NCBI GenBank assembly: GCA_018873225.1
Contig: JAEILZ010000003.1
Location: forward strand, 2,170,001-2,234,000
Source: [Phialemoniopsis] sp. UDSM-2020
Lineage: Eukaryota > Ascomycota > Sordariomycetes > Thyridiales > Thyridiaceae
DNA: 64,000 nt
Reading direction: 5' to 3'
Below the pieces are notes generated by a model that was not told the DNA's origin, made no database searches, and saw only the letters and a list, made by a program, of their open reading frames with translations. Within the stretch, counting starts at the first letter, position 1. Every line of letters starts with the position of its first letter. This document shows positions 12,276 to 23,341 of this stretch, piece after piece. The position numbers were made by a program, and so were the translations under genes.

Positions 12276-12914
12276 TCACCGGCCGTGCCAGACAAAGTTG
12301 TTACCGATGCCTAATCCAGAACCCAGCCCTGAGCCGCGGCCTTCGTTTACCGGCCTCTTTGCAACCGTTCCCTGTGCTTTAACGCCTGCCACGATGCGAT
12401 CCAAGCTGGTCTCTATGACGACACCCCCTATTATCATCTCACTCAGTGTGGAGTGCAGAGTTTCGAAGTTGAAAATCAAGTCTAGCTCGCAGACATTCTC
12501 AAACAGCTTATCCAAGGCTTCGACGTAGACTTGGATCAAGTCGATAAGTGCCAGTGGCGACTCGGTCGCGGTCGAGATGATGATGAAATACAACGTCGCG
12601 TAGTGCCTATATGTTACGAGCGACGGCACATCGTTTTGCTGTTCGCCAGGGGCGTGTGAAGTGCCGGAGGCAGCCAGAAGAGGAGGAAGAGGGAGGAAGT
12701 TGCAGGAGCCCGCCGGCCGGTTCGAAACAAGCGTAAAGATTTCGGAGATGAGTCTCTGTTGTATACTCGTGTCCTGTTTGAAGAAGCATATTAGAATCGC
12801 TATGGGTTATCAAGCAGGTGGGTTGGTTCGACATGGTGAGATTACCAGTTGGGTATAGAACTTGGTCAGCCGTGGCTGACCTTGGCCATTGAAGACCAGG
12901 AATGCGTTGATCAT
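12276..12914 (-). CDS. APS3: AP-3 adaptor complex sigma subunit
   Basis: Minus-strand exons 12914-12846 and 12773-12276 (intron 72 bp) encode 188 residues. The longin-type sigma fold is clear: MINAFLVFNGQGQPRLTKFY at the start, TYRHYATLYF, LIQVYVEALDKLFENVCELD and a following LIFNFETLHSTLSEMIIGG. The DLIQV...ENVCELDLIF pattern fits the AP-3 member of the sigma family better than AP-1 or AP-2. AP-3 sorts cargo from the Golgi/endosome to the vacuole. An insertion of about 35 residues rich in Pro, Leu and Ala lies between the first strands and TYRHY. The protein ends in a Gly/Ser-rich extension after AKRP, which most sigma subunits lack. It shares a 477-bp divergent promoter with frataxin. Confidence 0.93.
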
Positions 12915-13391
12915 AATGAGTAGCCGTTCATGTCTAGGAGTTGCTCTCCACGCTGCTGTCTCGCTCGTTTCCACTCGAGGTGATAGTCGAGAGTCGCCAA
13001 CATGAAGATGGAGATGGTGGGGTTTTGCTGGAGCTGGAGAGTCCAGACAGTTGGGACGTTGCCAATAGAGTCACCCCTTGCTTTAGTGGCGTGCGATGTG
13101 CTTTTGCGGGCATGTGGTGCGGGAAGCTGGTGGAGTGTCTTTAGCCAAAATCCGTCCCTCAGCCCACCCCAATCGCCTGACGCCGTTTCCAATCACGGCA
13201 CTCTCAAGCTTCGACAATTGCACTCGGGCTCATCAAGGTGAAAATTCCGCTCTTTTCACTTCGATCCTGTGGCCTCTACTGGTGTATTTGAAAAAATTAC
13301 AATTCTCCTAGGTGAGAGCACAGAAAAAACCTTCACAGGTCTGGCCCCGATCAGTCCCATTCTGCGACAACCTTCTGCTCGCACCGTCGCA
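12915..13391. promoter_or_regulatory. Divergent promoter region, AP-3 sigma / frataxin
   Basis: 477 bp between two divergent start codons. I see no TATA box or clear operator. The assignment is by position only. Confidence 0.4.
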
Positions 13392-14074
13392 ATGTCTCGA
13401 CCGGCCCTCAGCGCCAGCCGTTTGGCTCGCCGCAGCCTTTCGGGTGCGCTACGAAGCCCGAGACCAGTTGGAAGGAATACAACCCCACTACAGCTCGGTC
13501 GCGTTGTCGGCTTGACGCCAATTCACACCAGAAAATTCATGTCGACGAGCCCGGCCATGCAAAAGGGCATCTTGCCGGAGTCCGAGAACCCGCCCGTCAA
13601 GCAAGCGGAGGCTTCGCCGGTCACTGCCACACCAGCCGACATCACCGAGGGAGAATACCACCAACTCGCCGATGAGTACCTCGAGACTATTCTCAGCAAG
13701 TTCGAGGAGCTTCAGGATGAGCGCGAGGACGTGGATGTCGAGTTCGCCGTACGTTTGCCCTGACCCTACCTTGTTCTATCACGATCCGCTGTACTAACAC
13801 GAGCATGTAGGCTGGCGTGCTGACCCTCAGCTTCCCGTCCGTCGGAACCTACGTCATCAACAAACAACCACCCAACAAACAAATCTGGCTCTCCTCACCG
13901 AAAACGGGACCCAAGAGGTACGACTGGGTGGTGCTAGGTGATGGGCAGAACCAGAAGCAAGGCACTGCTGCGGGAGACTGGGTATATCTCCGTGATATGC
14001 AAACATTGAATGAGCTCTTCCTCGACGAGATTGGAGTGGATCTTAGCATGCCCATTCCACACTACGGGGAGTGA
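13392..14074 (+). CDS. YFH1: Frataxin homologue, mitochondrial
   Basis: Exons 13392-13748 and 13811-14074 (intron 62 bp) encode 206 residues. The N-terminal 60 or so residues ([20 protein letters not shown] onward) are rich in Arg, Ser and Ala with no acidic residues, a mitochondrial targeting sequence. The frataxin domain starts near residue 86: [20 protein letters not shown], then an acidic ridge ([15 protein letters not shown]), the strand [20 protein letters not shown], and [16 protein letters not shown], the most conserved part of the family. In the family this protein controls cysteine desulfurase activity during iron-sulfur cluster assembly in the matrix. The ATG at 13392 starts a good presequence; the upstream frame extension has no targeting character. 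Its terminator region faces Bud6. Confidence 0.96.
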
Positions 14075-14781
14075 TCTTGTGCCTATTTGATTTGGAGCTG
14101 CTCTTGACTATTCATGGCTATTGCTACAAGGATTTGGTTTGATGTATTTCTACTCCGTACCGCGAGCGTTGTTTACACTTTGAGACTGGCTTGATGAAGC
14201 TACTATCTTTTGAAGGAGGGCAGGGCAGATTCTGTTGACTTCTTTAAAAGCCGACTAGGTGGTCATTGGCATGTCACCCTGCCTTAGTCGGAAGGTTGCA
14301 GGAGGTGTTAGCACAACGATCTCACTGCTCAGATGTATGATACATGGTTTTATCGACTCGAAGAGACAACTGAAGACTCAATTCACGTTACGAGATCCGG
14401 AACGAAGGCTTCCTGGGACCACCAGAGTCTCAGAACTATGGTGATTGCGAGCTCAGATATCGTAAGTCTCAGACGACTAAAGGGGTCAGATGCGAATCTC
14501 CGATTTCTGGAGCAATATCTCTGCAGCCAGTGTCGCTCAGATCCATTGCACAAGACATAGACCTTCGAGATCAGTTACGGGGGAATATTTCAAGATAATG
14601 AAACGAGAAACAGCTGGTTCATATATGCGCAGCCTTTCTGCTGATGAATTGCAAGTACACTTTCCCTACACGTCGCATGAGAAGAGGAGCAGCCCGGGAC
14701 ATGAGATGAAAGACTGTACATAAACGCCCACGCTACTGTTCAAAGAAAGGGGTATTTGACATCCAGCCGGGCTTCGCCGCC
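14075..14781. other. Intergenic between convergent frataxin and Bud6 genes
   Basis: 707 bp with no protein-like open frame. It contains the two 3' flanks and nothing else that I recognise. Confidence 0.6.
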
Positions 14782-17700
14782 TCACCCTTCGCTCGCAGGC
14801 GCTTCCTCCTGCGGCTGTTCCGCCCCGTCCTCGCCCACCGGGTCCTCCGGGATAATACCATTCTGCCTCTCCCAAACCTCGCGCCTGATCCGATCATCCT
14901 TGGCCTTGCGTGCGCGCTCCACTTCTTCGAATCCGCCCGACTTCTTCAGTTTCCCTTCTCCAACAAAATCGGTCAACTCCTTCATCATAGGATTCTCGCG
15001 CCGGCTCTCCAACTCCTTCTGCCGCAGCTTCTCTGCTCGCTCGATGGCTTCCAGGCGATCCTCGTGATTAGGCTGAAGGGCGCGCACCTCGCCGAGGACG
15101 CCTTCCTTTGCGGTACTCGGATCAACGCCGACATTATCCCCAATCCTGTTGAGACCCTTTGAAAATTGGCGCACAGGAGCTGCAGCCGCGCCTGTGCCGG
15201 CATCCTTCATCTGTTCTTTTGTGGCCTGTTCGACCAAAGCAAAAGTCTCAGATGCCTTTTCGAGATCGTCCCGCAGGTCGATCATCAAGTCCTCCATAAG
15301 CCTGAGCTCATCCCTGCCCTGGCAGACATCCTCGAGTTCCTTCTCCCAGATCTTCGTCCAGACTGGCTTCTCCCGCTTCATGTAGTCCTCCATCTTCTTG
15401 AGTTCTTTAGTGAGGGTTGTGATGTCCTTGGTGACAGCTTCAAGTTGGCGAGGCAAGGGGCGGACGCCACGCATGACAACGTCTTTACGCAAGTCTTCCA
15501 CAAGATCCTGAAGGTCGTCAACCTTCGTGACAAGGCGGTCTGAGTCGGTGTTGAGCTGTTTACGGCCACTATTGACATATGCCTGGCCCGAGTCGCCGTC
15601 GACGTCCGGCACTGATGCTTTCGCTGCGGCTACCTTGACATTATTGGCTTTGTTGCGGAGCGCGGACATCGAGCCTTGAACCTCAGACTGGAAATTCGAG
15701 TAAGTCTGCCGCAAAACTGCAAGATCGCGCCGGAGACTGTGAAGCTCTGATACATGACCTGGGCTGAGTTTCCGTCCAGACCCAGCTGCAGCTGTAGATC
15801 TAGGGGAGTCGGCAGGCGGAGTCATCGGTGGCGGAGGGGCCGCAGCTATGCGCGCCATGTCCTTTGCTGCCTCCTGCTGCCTATCCGATACTCGCTGCAG
15901 AGCTGCACCTTGATCATCAACATTCTGTTTTACCTCTTGCACCATCTTCTTGATGGTGCCTAGACCTTCGTCAATATGTCGCTTGACCTCATCCAAGGGC
16001 TCGATGTTGAGTACAAGGACGGTACGATCCTTGATATCGGCCAAGTCCTCGAGCTCGTGACGTACACCAGAAATGGGGTCTTGAATATATATCTCGGGCA
16101 GATCCACGCCATTTTGCTGAGTATTCCATGAAAACTTCTCAATGAACGCCAACTGTAGCCGTCCGATGGTTAATTCGCTGTAGCCTTCCGCCAACACGAA
16201 CTTCTTGACCTTGGACTTGTATTGCAGGAAAAGAGTGAGTTCTTTGGTCGAGACCGCAGCTCCCGCGTCCGCATCAACGAGATGCCCTTTAGCTGGTGTC
16301 GACTCCACGGCTGGGATCTCTAATCTTGTCGCAGGATATTTGACGGGCGTACCGTTGGTCTCGCCGAAATCGCCAACTATGGGCAAAACGTCAAGCGGCG
16401 GGCCGTTCAGTGTTGCGCTCGGCTTGGGATACTTGTCATCTGGAGTTTGCGCAATCGGGCTATCGACGAGATCAGAAGCCTGGGCCTCTTTCTCCTCCGA
16501 CACCCGGCTGGGCACCCTGACTGGGGAAGAATCGACACCGCCTGTCTGCGATTGGCTCGAGTCGTTACGGTTGTGTTTGAGGTTGTCACGAATTTGCACA
16601 GCGCGCATGGATTCCCTCACTTCCCCACGACCTCTGTTGGGAATCGGAGTGTTCTGTGGAGGCAAGATCGGAACACCATTCGCACCACTGCCGAGGTGTT
16701 TCGAGATCTGATATTGTGAATATCTTCGCGAAGCTCTCCTCTCCAATTCTCCACCCCTCTGGAGTGCTGCCAGAGCGCTTTGAGACGATTTGGGTGGTGG
16801 CGGCGGCGGAGGAAAAGAGTCTATGCTGAGGTCATTCGCCGAAGGGCCAGAAGGTATGGTCGGCTCGTCACCAGGATATGGCGGAAGCACAGGTATGTTC
16901 TGCATGGTGCTGCTGGATAGCGTCGACTGCTCAGATGTCATGGATGCCTGTGACTGGTCCCGCTGTGCAACAAATCGTCGGCTTGGAGAAGAGTTGAGTC
17001 TGCTCGCTGGCTCTTCTCGCTGCGTTTCTGCTTTGTATCCATTTTCAATACCCTCATTCAATAAAGAAGTCAGTCCAGAGTTCCCACTTCCAACCGTACT
17101 AGTGCTCGTCGTGCGGCCTACACTGGCTTCACTGGGCAATCCATTCTCCCTATCCCGTGACTGCTTCTGCCTCAGTTTTTGTTGTTTGCGCTTAAGGCCG
17201 TGAAGGAGGTTGATGATGATGTCACGTATCCTCGGCAGGTATTTCTCGAGACTTTCAACGCTGGCTTCCTGACTGAGAGTTGATTCCAGGATATTCCGTA
17301 GTAGTTCTGGGACATTGCCAAGGTCTGAGGTATCAACGTTGATCGCAGTAAATGCACGGCACGCCATGTTGAACTCGTATCCTAACCGCACATAGACGTC
17401 GGACACTTGTGTGTCCGTGGCTTGTCCACGCGACCATTGTGTAAGCGTCTCGAGTAATTGTTTCGTGGCGACAAGAAGATGGGTAACACTCTTTTCGATC
17501 TGGGACAAAGGCATGTTGGATCCGGAGCCGCTCGAGGCCTGCAGCCAAGGTCGATGTCAGCATTTGGTTCAGATACAGCTGAGACGAGCAGGAGGTAAAA
17601 GAAAGGCCAAGTTGAAAGTAGGCTGTCGATGTTTCAAATAAAGAGAGGTTATGACTACTCACGTTTGTCCTCCTGGAGCCACCTCCACTGCTTCCTGCAG

Positions 17701-17851
17701 AGCGATTTGATGCTGTGGAGGAGCGACTCTGCACAGGACCAGCTAGTCCTACCGCCGGAGACATTGATCGCGCAGGCACATGAGGTGGGGGACCAGGCTC
17801 GGCGCCCGGTGAGCGCCGTTGCATAGATCGTGAGGGACCCGGTGCTTGCAT
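14782..17851 (-). CDS. BUD6: Bud6/Aip3-type actin-interacting polarity protein
   Basis: Minus-strand exons 17851-17663 and 17538-14782 (intron 124 bp) encode 981 residues. After a Ser/Pro/Gly-rich start, residues about 72-190 form a conserved helical domain (MPLSQIEKSVTHLLVATKQL...). A long disordered region includes a polyproline run (FPPPPPPPKSSQS, near residue 305). From about 498 the AIP3 domain begins (ELTLFLQYKSKVKKFVLAEG) and continues through coiled-coil segments (VKRHIDEGLGTIKKMVQEVK) to a charged C-terminus. In the family Bud6 binds monomeric actin and activates formins at the polarisome, guiding hyphal tip growth and septation. The upstream exon could extend further, but the in-frame ATG at 17851 gives a clean splice. 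Divergent from the FAD monooxygenase. Confidence 0.92.
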
Positions 17852-19296
17852 AATCGATGGCTTCGAGTGCCCAATGTGTCGCCTCCTGTCGCGCGCAGCT
17901 CCACCAGCTGTATTGTGACAAAGCTGCAAGAGGCTGGATGAATGCAGGACCGTCGCTATGCTGTTTGAAAGATAAACAAGTCGCTGAAGAAGTGTAGGAA
18001 AATACCAAGTCGTGGACAAATGCACAGGTGACAAGGAGAACTGGTACAGCAAATGCCCGATGGCCGTCTCAAGGTTAAAGTCTGGTGAAGCGCGGATGCG
18101 GAGCTTGCCGGACGCTGAGTCTGGTTTGGCACAGTTGAGAGCAGCACTGAGGTCCAGTCTGGTAGCGGCGGCTGCTGGATCCTCCTTGATCCGTTCAGTG
18201 TTCAGTTAAGTGGATGCTACTGGTGCTGGTGGTCCGTGTGTTTGCTAAACAAAGGATCACTGCTCCAACCCCTGAAAATAGACAAAACTTTAGTTATTCA
18301 AGCCACGTGTGGCTGGCCGGTCGACTCCAATCTGGGTACCCCATCCAAGTCATCCTCGCTTGGGCATCTGGCCCTGACTCGAATTACTCATTCACCCATC
18401 CATCCACCTACCTAGTACTTAGCACTCTCTTTCTAGGCACCTAGGTAGGCCTTTGCATTGTGTGCCAGACCCGTGTCTTCCCCAGGTGGATGGGTCTCAT
18501 TGTGGGCTGATTCTCGAGTTCGGTGTGTCTATATTTTTAGCAGTCGATGATGCTTACGAAGTACTTGCCGATGGCGACTTCACCTGCCTTGCATTTGCTC
18601 TGCAAGTGTTCGTCCAAGAGCGTTCACATTTCACGATGGTAAACCCTAAGGGCATCTTGTGTCACAGGAGGTCGCTCTACTTACGAAAACAAAACAAAAA
18701 CAGCATTTCAATATGCTCAGCGAGTTCGGACACGGACAAGCTCCAATAGCATCACCCATAATAAGGACGTACGGCAGGGTGCTACTTCATTGACCCTGTG
18801 CTGCAATTCGCATTCGCCTTTTATCGCCGTCCTTGACACTAGAAGCTTTTAGCTCGCTTGCGTCAAACCACCGAGGCGGTAATAACACTCTCCCTCGACC
18901 ACTTGGAGCGAATGATTGCTCCCTGTCTTAGATCCCCGGAAGCATGCTGCGTCACTAAACTCCGTGCTAACACACCACTCGTGAACTAAGTTTCCGGAGC
19001 TCAACGGCCTTTGTCAGGCTTCGGCCTCGGCCTACTTCATGGTGCAAAGCTCGACCTACGTAGTACCTCCGTAAGGAAAGTAATAACTGACTATGTGAGA
19101 CATCCAAGAGTTGCCTGGCTCTCCAAAGCTCTTTGGCCCAAGTGGGGGTTCTCATATATAAGTCGGCATCATTCCAGTGCAAACTCAATTTCAACTTTGC
19201 CAGCCACCAACTCAAGCAAAAAGCCTTTCCTTTCATGGTCTACCGATTTGTTCAAGAGCCGGCCTTAAGACTATTTTCACTCTGTGCAGCATTGCC
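17852..19296. other. Intergenic, divergent Bud6 / FAD monooxygenase promoters
   Basis: 1.45 kb. It contains a CCTAGGTAGG-type motif (18439-18449) with a half-site at about 18408-18415, and a TATA box at 19155-19161 serving the monooxygenase side. No additional gene is supported. Confidence 0.55.
19155..19161 (+). promoter_or_regulatory. TATA box of the FAD monooxygenase gene
   Basis: TATATAA about 140 bp upstream of the ATG at 19297. A strong TATA box fits an inducible rather than housekeeping promoter; this is inference. Confidence 0.5.
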
Positions 19297-20565
19297 ATGT
19301 CGCCCCCAAGGATCGCCATCATAGGCGCTGGCCCAGCAGGCTGTATGCTGGCACGGCTGCTTCATTTATCCAACATTGACGCAGTAGTATTCGAGGGAGA
19401 GCAATCGCCGAATTATCGTTCGCAAGGCGGCTCTCTTGATCTTCATACCGAGACGGGTCTTGCTGCCATGCAGGACGCCGGGTTGTTCGACAAATTTCTG
19501 GAACACGCGAGGTACGACGGGGAATACCTTCTCAGATCAGACCTCCATCTGAAGCCGTTGATGATCAAGGGCACTTCGAAACCAGGAGAGTCGAGATTTG
19601 GGGGGCAGAGGCCCGAAATAGACCGCGCCGAACTGCGGCGAATCCTTACCGAGAGCCTTCCGGAGGGTATGATCCAGTGGGGCCACCATCTCAAGAGTGT
19701 TGCGAGAGATGGTACGCTCGCGTTTGATCACACTGTCCGCTCAGGATTCGACCTCGTGGTCGGAGCCGACGGGGCCTGGAGCAAAGTTCGGAAGGTCCTT
19801 TCACAGCAAGAGCCCACATTCGCCGGCATAGGCGCACACGAGTTTCGCGTGCCAGACGCAGCAAACACAGCTCCCGATCTATACAAACTGGTGAATCGAG
19901 GAAGCGTCTTCGCTCACGACAAAGGCCAGATGCTGGCCGTGCAGATGATGGGGGACGGCTCGATCAATGTCTACGCCAACTTTCGAACAGACGACCCGGA
20001 CTGGGCGAAAAACTGTGATTATGATCCCCTGAAGCTAGACGAGGTCAAGGCGCATATGTTGGCTCCAGACTCCATATGGGCAGATTGGCACCCAAATCTC
20101 AAGGAGGCAATCTCTCTGGCCGAGGGCGGCTGTGGCGCGAGAAGCCTGTACATGCTTCCTGTTGGCTACAAGTGGGCTCACGTTCAGGGGTTGACGGTCC
20201 TGGGAGATGCAGCTCACTTGATGTTACCATTCGCGGGCGAGGGCGTCAATATTGCGTTGGACGATGCAAGGAAGCTAGCAACCGCGATCATCACGGCCAC
20301 CAAGGCAACGGAGACCGATGTATCAGCACCACTCAATCTTGAGATCGCAAGATATGAGAAAGAGATGTGGTCAAGGACCGAACGGGTAGCGAAACTGACC
20401 GAGAGAGTGACGAAGTTGCACTTCTTCACCAACGCGCCACCTCAGTCTGTCATTGCCTCATCAATAGCGATGCATGTGCGGTTCCATACACCGTGGGTGT
20501 TGCATCCGCTGGCCACAGCGATGGTGCACGTTTACTTCTTCTCCAAGCAGCTATTCCAGGGGTGA
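19297..20565 (+). CDS. FAD-dependent monooxygenase (TetX / salicylate hydroxylase fold)
   Basis: Single-exon gene of 422 residues. The FAD-binding Rossmann motif is RIAIIGAGPAGCMLARLL (G10, G12, G15). The DG motif is FDLVVGADGAWSKVRK, and the second FAD motif is LTVLGDAAHLMLPFAGEG near residue 303, followed by VNIALDDA. RSQGGSLDLHTETGLAAM and an arginine-bearing REQ-like region (RPEIDRAELRRIL) match group A aromatic hydroxylases and, closest by pattern, the TetX-like branch that hydroxylates tetracycline-type or aromatic substrates using NADPH and oxygen. The true substrate cannot be read from sequence. There is no signal peptide; the C-terminal stretch (HPLATAMVHVYFFSKQLF) is mildly hydrophobic. 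The ATG at 19297 precedes the Rossmann motif directly. It stands alone, with no biosynthetic partners adjacent and a large gene-free stretch downstream. Confidence 0.93.
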   Translation: MSPPRIAIIGAGPAGCMLARLLHLSNIDAVVFEGEQSPNYRSQGGSLDLHTETGLAAMQDAGLFDKFLEHARYDGEYLLRSDLHLKPLMIKGTSKPGESRFGGQRPEIDRAELRRILTESLPEGMIQWGHHLKSVARDGTLAFDHTVRSGFDLVVGADGAWSKVRKVLSQQEPTFAGIGAHEFRVPDAANTAPDLYKLVNRGSVFAHDKGQMLAVQMMGDGSINVYANFRTDDPDWAKNCDYDPLKLDEVKAHMLAPDSIWADWHPNLKEAISLAEGGCGARSLYMLPVGYKWAHVQGLTVLGDAAHLMLPFAGEGVNIALDDARKLATAIITATKATETDVSAPLNLEIARYEKEMWSRTERVAKLTERVTKLHFFTNAPPQSVIASSIAMHVRFHTPWVLHPLATAMVHVYFFSKQLFQG

Positions 20566-23341
20566 GTTTGAGCTACTTAAGTCAGCAGAGCTATGCATTA
20601 TGTATGCAAGGTTGGGTAATTGGGGTCATCACGATTGTGGTGATGTTATCTTGAATTGAGGAAAAACCTGTGGCTTTTTGTTCTATTTTTTTCGCTGCTA
20701 TATGATCCTTTCTCGACTATTGAATAAACTCAGCTATAAAACGGTAATAAATCATACATCAGGCATGAGTGGTTGATGGGTGACTTGTGACAAAGTCTGT
20801 GAAAAGACATCGCTCGCATGGGAGAGTCGTTGGAGTACCCTTAGTTGAGCGCCGGTACGTCGTCTGACTACCTAGTGCCTACAAATTGTTATACATGTGA
20901 TTCGGAATGTATGATACTTGTTTTGATGATGGGGGTAAAATGGTCTTCCTCCATGATAGTTCTTTCCCATCCACTTCTTGGCCCAAGGTAGTAATCGTCC
21001 TTGTGGCGATGATCTCTAAAGCCAATTAGGAAATACGCATGTTATTGGAAGCACGGCTCTTAGTGATCACACCTTTGTACTTAAGTTAGTGCCCGTTGTG
21101 GAGTTTGGAAGATCAGGGGTCTCCCGTCACCAGTGATGTTAGCGCCATTCTCAGGCGAGCCAAGCCGCGCTGTTGTTAGGAGGATCAGAACGGGTTACCT
21201 TGACGTAGCATTTACATTTTGCAGATGAAGGGCTTTGAAGAGGTGACATTGGACTTTTTGCATATTTCCTCTCGAAGAATCTAGGTAATCATGATAGAGG
21301 TCATCATTTGTAGATTATTTGACCGCCACTGTCGACTTAGGGCGACGCCAGTGAGCGTAAAGTAGTAACAGATGACAGATCACGGAAGTGTTATGAGTTT
21401 CAATCCATGAGCAACACTTTAGACTTTAGACACATCAATGGCATTTGGTAGAGCAATTGAACCGTCAGTAGAATCGATACTTGCAGATGAGTGAATATGC
21501 TGGTAACCGATGAGCTCTGAGTCACAGTGACTATTTGCAGGCCATGATATCGACCTAGGCAGATTACGATCATGATCAAGATAGAGCCTGTACTGGGTTA
21601 AATCATCTTGATTAATGGTTGCTGAATGTTGCAGCGAGCTTCACTTCCAAGGCCGAAGTTGTCCAAAAGAGCAACTACTTGAATTGAGGTGACTCGTTTT
21701 CTTGCATTGCTTCAGGAGGTACAGAGGTAGTAAGACTAGGTAGGTACTTTAGCTAGCACATCCCCGCTAGGTTTTCTCCCGCGTCGACGGAATCTCCCCA
21801 AAAAGTTGACATTTGGCAAGGAGATCGAGGTTCCAACCTGCAATATCTGTAGGTATCTAGCTGCTTAGATGATTAATCCCAAGACAATAATGAAGCCCAC
21901 CACGAAACACCTTGTTCCAAATCATGGGATAGACAAAGGGCAGCATAGCTCCACACAGGTCAGAGGGAGATACCCGTACATCGGCTTGGTCATTATGGCC
22001 AATGGGTCAAAATGGCGGCCCTGCACTGAGTTTCAACCATAGTCGTTGCTTTTTGATAAGTTACACGATCGATTCCAGTATCGGGTCGTGGTAGGCAGAG
22101 AGGCTCGTGACCTGTTGTCATAGATGTACCTAGGATGCAGCTCTGAATAACAACCTGTTATGACACCCTGTTGATTCACGAGGACAGTGTCGGAGACTAG
22201 ATAAAAACACATACCTTTACTTATTTCGAGCCTCTTCACTGACTCCAAAAGACGTTGTTACAACTCGATTCTGTGATCCTTTATTCTGTCCAGCTTGGAG
22301 CGACTGGTGAATATTCGCAGCTGGGCAAGAGAAACACCAGACAGACCCTGGCTTGCCTCGCTGGACTTGGCGACTTTGCCCAATCCCAAACAAGTCTAGA
22401 CCCTGGGAGTTGTTTCGGACCCACCCATTGGCTGATCCTCTCTCCTTCCCCAATTTCTCGACCTTAGCCCGCTGGTGCTGGAGATTTTTTTGAGCTCAGT
22501 CCCAATTCCATCTATCATCATCAACCCCCAGAGAACACTGGTTCACGGGTTCCTTCTCCGCCCCTTTGTTTCCCTTCTCACCCCTCAGCACCCTTTTTCG
22601 AAAGGAGCTGACAATCTAGGAGGTCTTTATTTGACCCTCCTTCCCTTTTCTGTATCTTCCCTCTACCCCAGAGTTTCCGTTCGCGAGCTCCCCAAAAACA
22701 CAACCTCCATAGCGGCCGTCTTCCCCCAAGAGAATACCATTAAGCAGCCCGTCACCCTCTCTGCACGGCTTCAGAGCTTCTTCAACCCTTCCCCTCCAAT
22801 TTCTCGAGTGCGGGTACCTTCATAGGTAGGTAGACAGCGCATATTGCGAACTGCTCGACAGCTATTCGGGACCTTTCCCACTGCGATCCACTACCGACCG
22901 TCCACCGGTGCTGCTTGTTTGGAGCCAATAAAAGGGGTCGGACAGAACGGATGCATCTTCGCACACTCCACGAGCACAATATTGTTGGGCGTTCCTTGCA
23001 TTTCTCTTTGGCCAGAATTACATTGTCATACCGGACACTCTGCGCAAAGTAGAGCAGAGCAGAGCACCCACGAGATAGCAAAGACAAAGCCGCACAGATT
23101 CGGTAGCGTGGCACTCGAGCTGCCCAACGTTACTGGCTGCCCCAGCTCACATCCACCCAGTCACGTAACGCAACGCCATTCATTCAAAGACACTTTTCTG
23201 CCCGCCCCAGTTTCCCGCACCGCACCACACACCACACACGCACACACACACCCCCCCAGCCCAGCCCTTCTCCCTTTCCATCCAACACTAGCCTTCCGGC
23301 AGGGGACCATCTCGACGTTCGCAAGGCAAAATTCAAAGGGC
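20566..23341. other. Gene-free stretch, then ataxin-2 promoter and leader
   Basis: 2.8 kb. From about 20660 to 22030 there is no open frame of even 60 codons, and the DNA looks AT-richer than its flanks. CCTAGG/GTAGGTA-type motifs occur near 21735, 21850 and 22128. From about 22450 to 23340 the sequence becomes pyrimidine-rich and holds a CA/C run (about 23221-23258), consistent with the promoter and long 5' leader of the ataxin-2 gene. No gene, tRNA or transposon terminus is recognised. Confidence 0.6.
23221..23258. repeat. CA-rich simple repeat with C run
   Basis: Imperfect ACAC/CACG dinucleotide repeats followed by seven C residues, in the leader of the ataxin-2 gene. Length variation here would not change the protein. 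Confidence 0.7.

Noticed and set aside
19297..20565. Secondary-metabolite gene cluster around the FAD monooxygenase
   Set aside because: No PKS, NRPS, terpene synthase, P450 or transporter in the neighbourhood; the nearest genes are Bud6 and ataxin-2.
21440..21500. tRNA-like string TTGGTAGAGC
   Set aside because: No acceptor stem, anticodon arm or TPsiC arm can be drawn around it.
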